A DNA stretch of 64,000 nt, taken from Flavobacterium hungaricum (GTDB lineage Bacteria > Bacteroidota > Bacteroidia > Flavobacteriales > Flavobacteriaceae). The stretch is taken from assembly GCF_015182285.1 (NCBI RefSeq), contig NZ_PRDM01000001.1:1674001-1738000 (forward strand), written 5' to 3'. The notes under the pieces are model-generated. The model ran no database searches, was not told where the DNA came from, and saw nothing but the letters and a program-made list of their open reading frames with translations. Numbering within the stretch: the stretch's first letter is position 1; each line of letters begins with the position of its first letter. The translations under genes and the position numbers were made by a program. Below, one piece after another: positions 61,172 to 64,000 of the stretch.

Positions 61172-61834
61172 TCAAGCAGGCAGCTGTGATATTTTTTCGG
61201 CATTTAACTCATTAAAATGCTCTATAACCAAATCTGCCAAACTTAAGTCTTGTAAATTGGAATGCTCGCTTCTATAGCCTACACAGTAAATTCCTGCTGC
61301 TTTTGCCGCTTTTACCCCATTTGTACTGTCTTCGATTACGATACAGTTTTCTTTTGGCGCAATCGATAATGAGGCGGCGTGAAGAAAAATAGCAGGATTT
61401 GGCTTGGATTGCGGAAAATCTTCGCCGCTTACAATATGAGAAAAATACTGATGGAGGTTGAATCGAGTAAAAACACGTTCTATAGTCACTTTTGAGGCCG
61501 ATGAAGCTAAGATCATCTGTATCTTATTATCATACAAGTCTTTAATCAAGTCTTCTACACCGTCCAAAAGATACAAATCTTCTTTGGTGTCAAATGCATC
61601 ATTAAAAATATTTCGCTTTCTCTGGATCAAGTCTTCTACTTCCTGTTCGATAGAAGGAAAATTACTTTTTAATGTCTGAAAGGTATTTCGGGTCGAAAAT
61701 CCTGTAAAAGAAGTATACATTTCTTCTGGGACTTCGATGTTTAATTCTGAAAATTGTAAATAATAAGCATAACGATGAACAGGTTCTGTATCTACAATAA
61801 CACCATCCATGTCAAAAATTACTGTTTTTATCAT
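61172..61834 (-). CDS. HAD superfamily phosphatase (beta-phosphoglucomutase-like)
   Basis: A 220-residue HAD enzyme with a small helical cap. Motif I is IFDMDGVIVDTEP (nucleophile Asp at about residue 8), motif II ILASSAS, the Lys in SKPNPAIFLHA, and motif IV CIVIEDSTNGVKAAKAAGI. The cap is about residues 20-85. It groups with beta-phosphoglucomutase and 2-deoxyglucose-6-phosphate phosphatase-like enzymes; the substrate is unknown. Confidence 0.93.
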   Translation of the reverse strand: MIKTVIFDMDGVIVDTEPVHRYAYYLQFSELNIEVPEEMYTSFTGFSTRNTFQTLKSNFPSIEQEVEDLIQRKRNIFNDAFDTKEDLYLLDGVEDLIKDLYDNKIQMILASSASKVTIERVFTRFNLHQYFSHIVSGEDFPQSKPNPAIFLHAASLSIAPKENCIVIEDSTNGVKAAKAAGIYCVGYRSEHSNLQDLSLADLVIEHFNELNAEKISQLPA

Positions 61835-61877
61835 TTTTTTTATAAGTTTCTAAGGTTCCGAGGTACTGAGAGGGTAA

Positions 61878-61951
61878 GTTTTAGGTTTCAAGTTTCAGGT
61901 TTCAGGTTTCAGGTTTATACGTTGCGAAACATGAAACTTGAAACCTGAAAC
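61878..61951. repeat. GTTTCAG heptad repeat forming a long hairpin
   Basis: Tandem GGTTTCA/AGTTTCA heptads (from 61884) are followed by inverted TGAAACT/TGAAACC units. The outer 20 bases (61878-61897 and 61932-61951) pair with one G-U. There is no T run after it on either strand in the right place for a simple terminator. Related TTTCAGGTTT pieces recur near 62740. Confidence 0.75.
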
Positions 61952-61985
61952 AAAAAAAAGAACCTTAGTATCTTAGCCCCTTTAT

Positions 61986-62702
61986 TTACTCTTTTTTAAG
62001 CAGGTATCGAATCACCGTTTCTGCGGCGTGTAAACCGAATAATCCCGGCATATAACTATTTGTACCGTAAAATGATTTTTTATAGTTTTTCCCGTCGGTT
62101 AATTTCAAGCTTTTTTCGTCTTGAATTTCAGAAGAAAAAACCACTTTTAATTTATTGATTTTAAACTCTTTCAAACGTTTACGAATTGCTTTAGAAAAAT
62201 AGCAGTTTATGGTTTTAGAAATATCAGCTACTTTTACTTTAGAAGCCAGCATTTTACCTCCGGCGCCCATACTGCTTATGATTTTTACTCTTTTGCGTTT
62301 TGCAGCAATAATTAAATTTAATTTGGGAGTAATGCTGTCAATACAATCTAAAACATAATCAAATTCTGGAGAAACAATTTCGAAAGCTCTTTCTGGCGAA
62401 AGAAACTCCTGTACTCGCGTCAGATTCAATTCTGGGTTGATATCCATTAAACGATCGCCGACAATTTTGATTTTTGGCTGTCCGACTGTTGAGTGAAGCG
62501 CTGGTAATTGTCTGTTAATATTGGTAATATCTACAACGTCTCCGTCTACAATTGTCATGTTTCCCACTCCTGCTCTTGCTAAAAATTCTGCAGCAAAAGA
62601 GCCGACACCGCCTAATCCGACAACTAATACATTCGATTTTTGTAATTGTTCTAATCCTTCTTTAGTAAATAAAAGCTCAGCTCTTTCTGTCCACTCTGCC
62701 AT
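61986..62702 (-). CDS. tcdA: tRNA threonylcarbamoyladenosine dehydratase TcdA
   Basis: A 238-residue ThiF/E1-like ATP-dependent enzyme that cyclises t6A37 of tRNA to ct6A. The nucleotide site is VLVVGLGGVGSFAAEFLARAGVG (about residues 26-48). The metal/adenylate region is VDGDVVDITNINRQLPALHSTVGQPKI. TcdA-specific blocks are IISSMGAGGKMLASKVKVADISKT and the late SYMPGLFGLHAAETVIRYLL. The catalytic Cys is probably in DCIDSI or ISKTINC. Cytosolic. The TatD-family gene lies upstream on the same strand. Confidence 0.94.
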   Translation of the reverse strand: MAEWTERAELLFTKEGLEQLQKSNVLVVGLGGVGSFAAEFLARAGVGNMTIVDGDVVDITNINRQLPALHSTVGQPKIKIVGDRLMDINPELNLTRVQEFLSPERAFEIVSPEFDYVLDCIDSITPKLNLIIAAKRKRVKIISSMGAGGKMLASKVKVADISKTINCYFSKAIRKRLKEFKINKLKVVFSSEIQDEKSLKLTDGKNYKKSFYGTNSYMPGLFGLHAAETVIRYLLKKE

Positions 62703-62806
62703 TTTCTATATTTTGTTTTTTATGTTTTTGTTTTTTTGTTTCAGGTTTAAAGTTCAGGTTTTGTTCAATTGGAGTGCCGCTTTGAGCTCTCTTTTAAATA
62801 AAAACA

Positions 62807-63463
62807 TTACATTTTCAGCTGTTCAAAAATATTTCGATAATTAATTGAGATAAGGTCTTGTAATTCTTTTATATTGAAACCTTTGTATTCTGAAGCCAAT
62901 TCATAAACTTCTTTAATACTTTCTTCTATTGTATCAGTTTCGAGAAAGAAACGATCGTTTGGAACATTTTGAAAAACAGTTTTCAAATCTGGATTTTTCA
63001 ATAAATATTTGCCAAACGAAAGATAAAATCCAGCTGTAAGTAACTGTTCTGCTACTTGCCAGTTTTTTGAAAAACCATGAATAATCATCGGAACCGAGAT
63101 TTTCTTATTTTTCTTAATTGCAATCACTTCCTGAAAAGCCGCTACGCAATGTATGACAACGGGTTTTTTATATTTTTCTGCTAAAACTAACTGTTGTTCA
63201 AAAACTGAAATCTGTAAATCTAACGGCATTTCAATTCTTTTGTCCAAGCCGCACTCCCCAATTGCAAGGCAGTTTTGCGTCTGCAATTTCTCTTCCATAA
63301 TTTTCAAATCTTCGTCAAGACGATTTTCATCAATATACCAAGGATGAATGCCGATGGAATAAAACGGAATGGTTTCATCAAAATCTTTTGGATATTGATT
63401 GACCAACTCTAAAACATCAGGCTGATTGGTAAATTGATGGGTATGAAAATTAAAGTATTTCAT
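62807..63463 (-). CDS. TatD family metal-dependent hydrolase
   Basis: A 218-residue TatD-like enzyme, a little shorter than typical (about 260). Metal ligands are visible: FNFHTHQF near the N terminus, the Glu in IGECGLDKRI, and later His residues in VIHCVAA and MIIHGFSKN, with FLETDT providing the last Asp. Members are 3'-5' DNases or related hydrolases. Its start codon overlaps the DUF1684 stop by one base, so the two are translationally coupled. Confidence 0.9.
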   Translation of the reverse strand: MKYFNFHTHQFTNQPDVLELVNQYPKDFDETIPFYSIGIHPWYIDENRLDEDLKIMEEKLQTQNCLAIGECGLDKRIEMPLDLQISVFEQQLVLAEKYKKPVVIHCVAAFQEVIAIKKNKKISVPMIIHGFSKNWQVAEQLLTAGFYLSFGKYLLKNPDLKTVFQNVPNDRFFLETDTIEESIKEVYELASEYKGFNIKELQDLISINYRNIFEQLKM

Positions 63464-64000
63464 TAATGAAAAGTCTTAACTCCTGCTTTAATTGCAACTT
63501 TAAGATCGTTTTCTAACGGAACAAGCGGACAAGAATATTTGTGATTATAAGCACAATATGGATTATATGCCTGATTAAAATCGACTGCAATAGTATTGCC
63601 TTTCGGAATTTCTAAATCAATATAACGGCCTCCAATATAACTTTCTTTACCACTGGTTAAATCAGAAAACGGCAGGAATAAATGATTTTTATATTTTTCT
63701 TGTTTAGAAAGTTCAATATTTCTATAAACATTTAATTGTAAATCTTTACCGTCAATTTTAAAATACAATGTTCCGTATTTAATGTATTGGGGAGTTCTGG
63801 TTCCCGTGGTTTTCATTTCAAATACTTTTTCGTTTTTTGCTTTTACCAATTTAGCATTCACAAAAAAAGTTTTATTTATTGGATAAAATTCTAAACTTTT
63901 AAAAGTTTTCAAATCCTCTTCCATCAACGGACTTGTCTTAGGATCAGCATATTCAGAATTAATTGTTTTCTGAAATTTTTCGGCATCGGCTTTACTAAAT
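63463..64000 (-). CDS. DUF1684 protein (5' end beyond window)
   Basis: The frame stays open to the window edge, so at least 24 residues before the first apparent start belong to it (KFQKTINSEYADPKTSPL). The DUF1684 core follows: DLKTFKSLEFYPINKTFFVNAKLV, YGTLYFKIDGKDLQLNVYRN, SYIGGRYIDLEIPKG, and the conserved cysteine region YNPYCAYNHKYSCPLVPLENDLKVAIKAGVK. The family is uncharacterised. Part of the N terminus, probably with a signal peptide, is missing. It overlaps the TatD-family gene by one base. Confidence 0.9.
   Translation of the reverse strand, partial: FSKADAEKFQKTINSEYADPKTSPLMEEDLKTFKSLEFYPINKTFFVNAKLVKAKNEKVFEMKTTGTRTPQYIKYGTLYFKIDGKDLQLNVYRNIELSKQEKYKNHLFLPFSDLTSGKESYIGGRYIDLEIPKGNTIAVDFNQAYNPYCAYNHKYSCPLVPLENDLKVAIKAGVKTFH

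Noticed and set aside
1..64000. tRNA, rRNA, CRISPR, prophage or transposase genes
   Set aside because: No cloverleaf-like TPsiC/anticodon pattern, no regular spacer array and no transposase or phage motif was seen by reading; a dedicated search could still find a missed tRNA.

Overview
The window is a stretch of a Flavobacterium-like chromosome (Bacteroidota, Flavobacteriaceae). The reasons are the AT-rich DNA, the near absence of Shine-Dalgarno sequences, repeated matches to the Bacteroidota promoter -7 element TAnnTTTG, the classical menaquinone pathway, and families typical of the group (fused CcsB-CcsA, beta-propeller LytS-type kinases, DUF2911, DUF3667, DUF2853, SelO). The species cannot be fixed from the sequence alone. 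No tRNA, rRNA, CRISPR array, prophage or insertion sequence was recognised. This is largely core chromosome with intergenic repeat elements.

Layout. 1-6.1 kb: the 3' end of recQ, then on the minus strand a DinB-like protein, phosphoenolpyruvate carboxylase (ppc), an Lrp/AsnC regulator and an M14 carboxypeptidase. The peptidase is divergent from an XRE regulator (6.45 kb), and the gap between them carries four copies of a TTTAC-N4-GTAAA palindrome. 7-10.5 kb: an acyltransferase, then a plus-strand run of a spermidine-synthase-like protein, an M23 peptidase, a lipoprotein, a secreted protein and an NTF2-like protein. 10.7-18 kb: a PLP enzyme, msrA, selO, a YpdA-like reductase, a CYTH protein, a double-OmpA protein and a membrane-anchored helix-hairpin-helix protein. 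18-34 kb: menaquinone genes menC, menA, menB and menD, all on the minus strand but not contiguous. Among them lie a TPR protein, a metallo-beta-lactamase-fold hydrolase, cvfB, an M28 peptidase, a group of small genes and a two-component pair. 34-39.9 kb: a thioredoxin-like protein, a GNAT acetyltransferase, a glutathione peroxidase, an intergenic region with two tiny membrane-peptide ORFs, an ECF sigma/anti-sigma pair, and two membrane proteins. 39.9-43.1 kb: the large CcsBA cytochrome c synthase. 43.4-50 kb: a plus-strand group (DUF2520 protein, KdsC-like phosphatase, UbiA prenyltransferase, Maf, MscS, AI-2E transporter, outer-membrane protein). 50.4-57.6 kb: a His-rich secreted protein, an LVIVD lipoprotein, a candidate small RNA, then a PIG-L deacetylase, a 35-residue membrane peptide and a sodium:solute symporter. 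57.6-64 kb: small membrane or secreted proteins, a DUF2911 protein, a HAD phosphatase, tcdA, a TatD-family hydrolase and a DUF1684 protein cut by the window end.

How the genes fit together. MenD, MenC, MenB and MenA make demethylmenaquinone, the respiratory quinone. CcsBA matures cytochromes c for the same chain. MsrA, glutathione peroxidase, the YpdA-like reductase and SelO point to thiol and redox upkeep. RecQ and TcdA serve DNA and tRNA. Most genes stand alone or in short runs closed by clear hairpin terminators.

Less ordinary items are the XRE/M14 operator array, a free-standing candidate small RNA whose promoter resembles that of the neighbouring LVIVD gene, several unannotated tiny membrane-peptide ORFs, and three dispersed copies of a palindromic intergenic element beginning AGCCCCGATAG. 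Nothing seen is a clearly undescribed multi-gene system.
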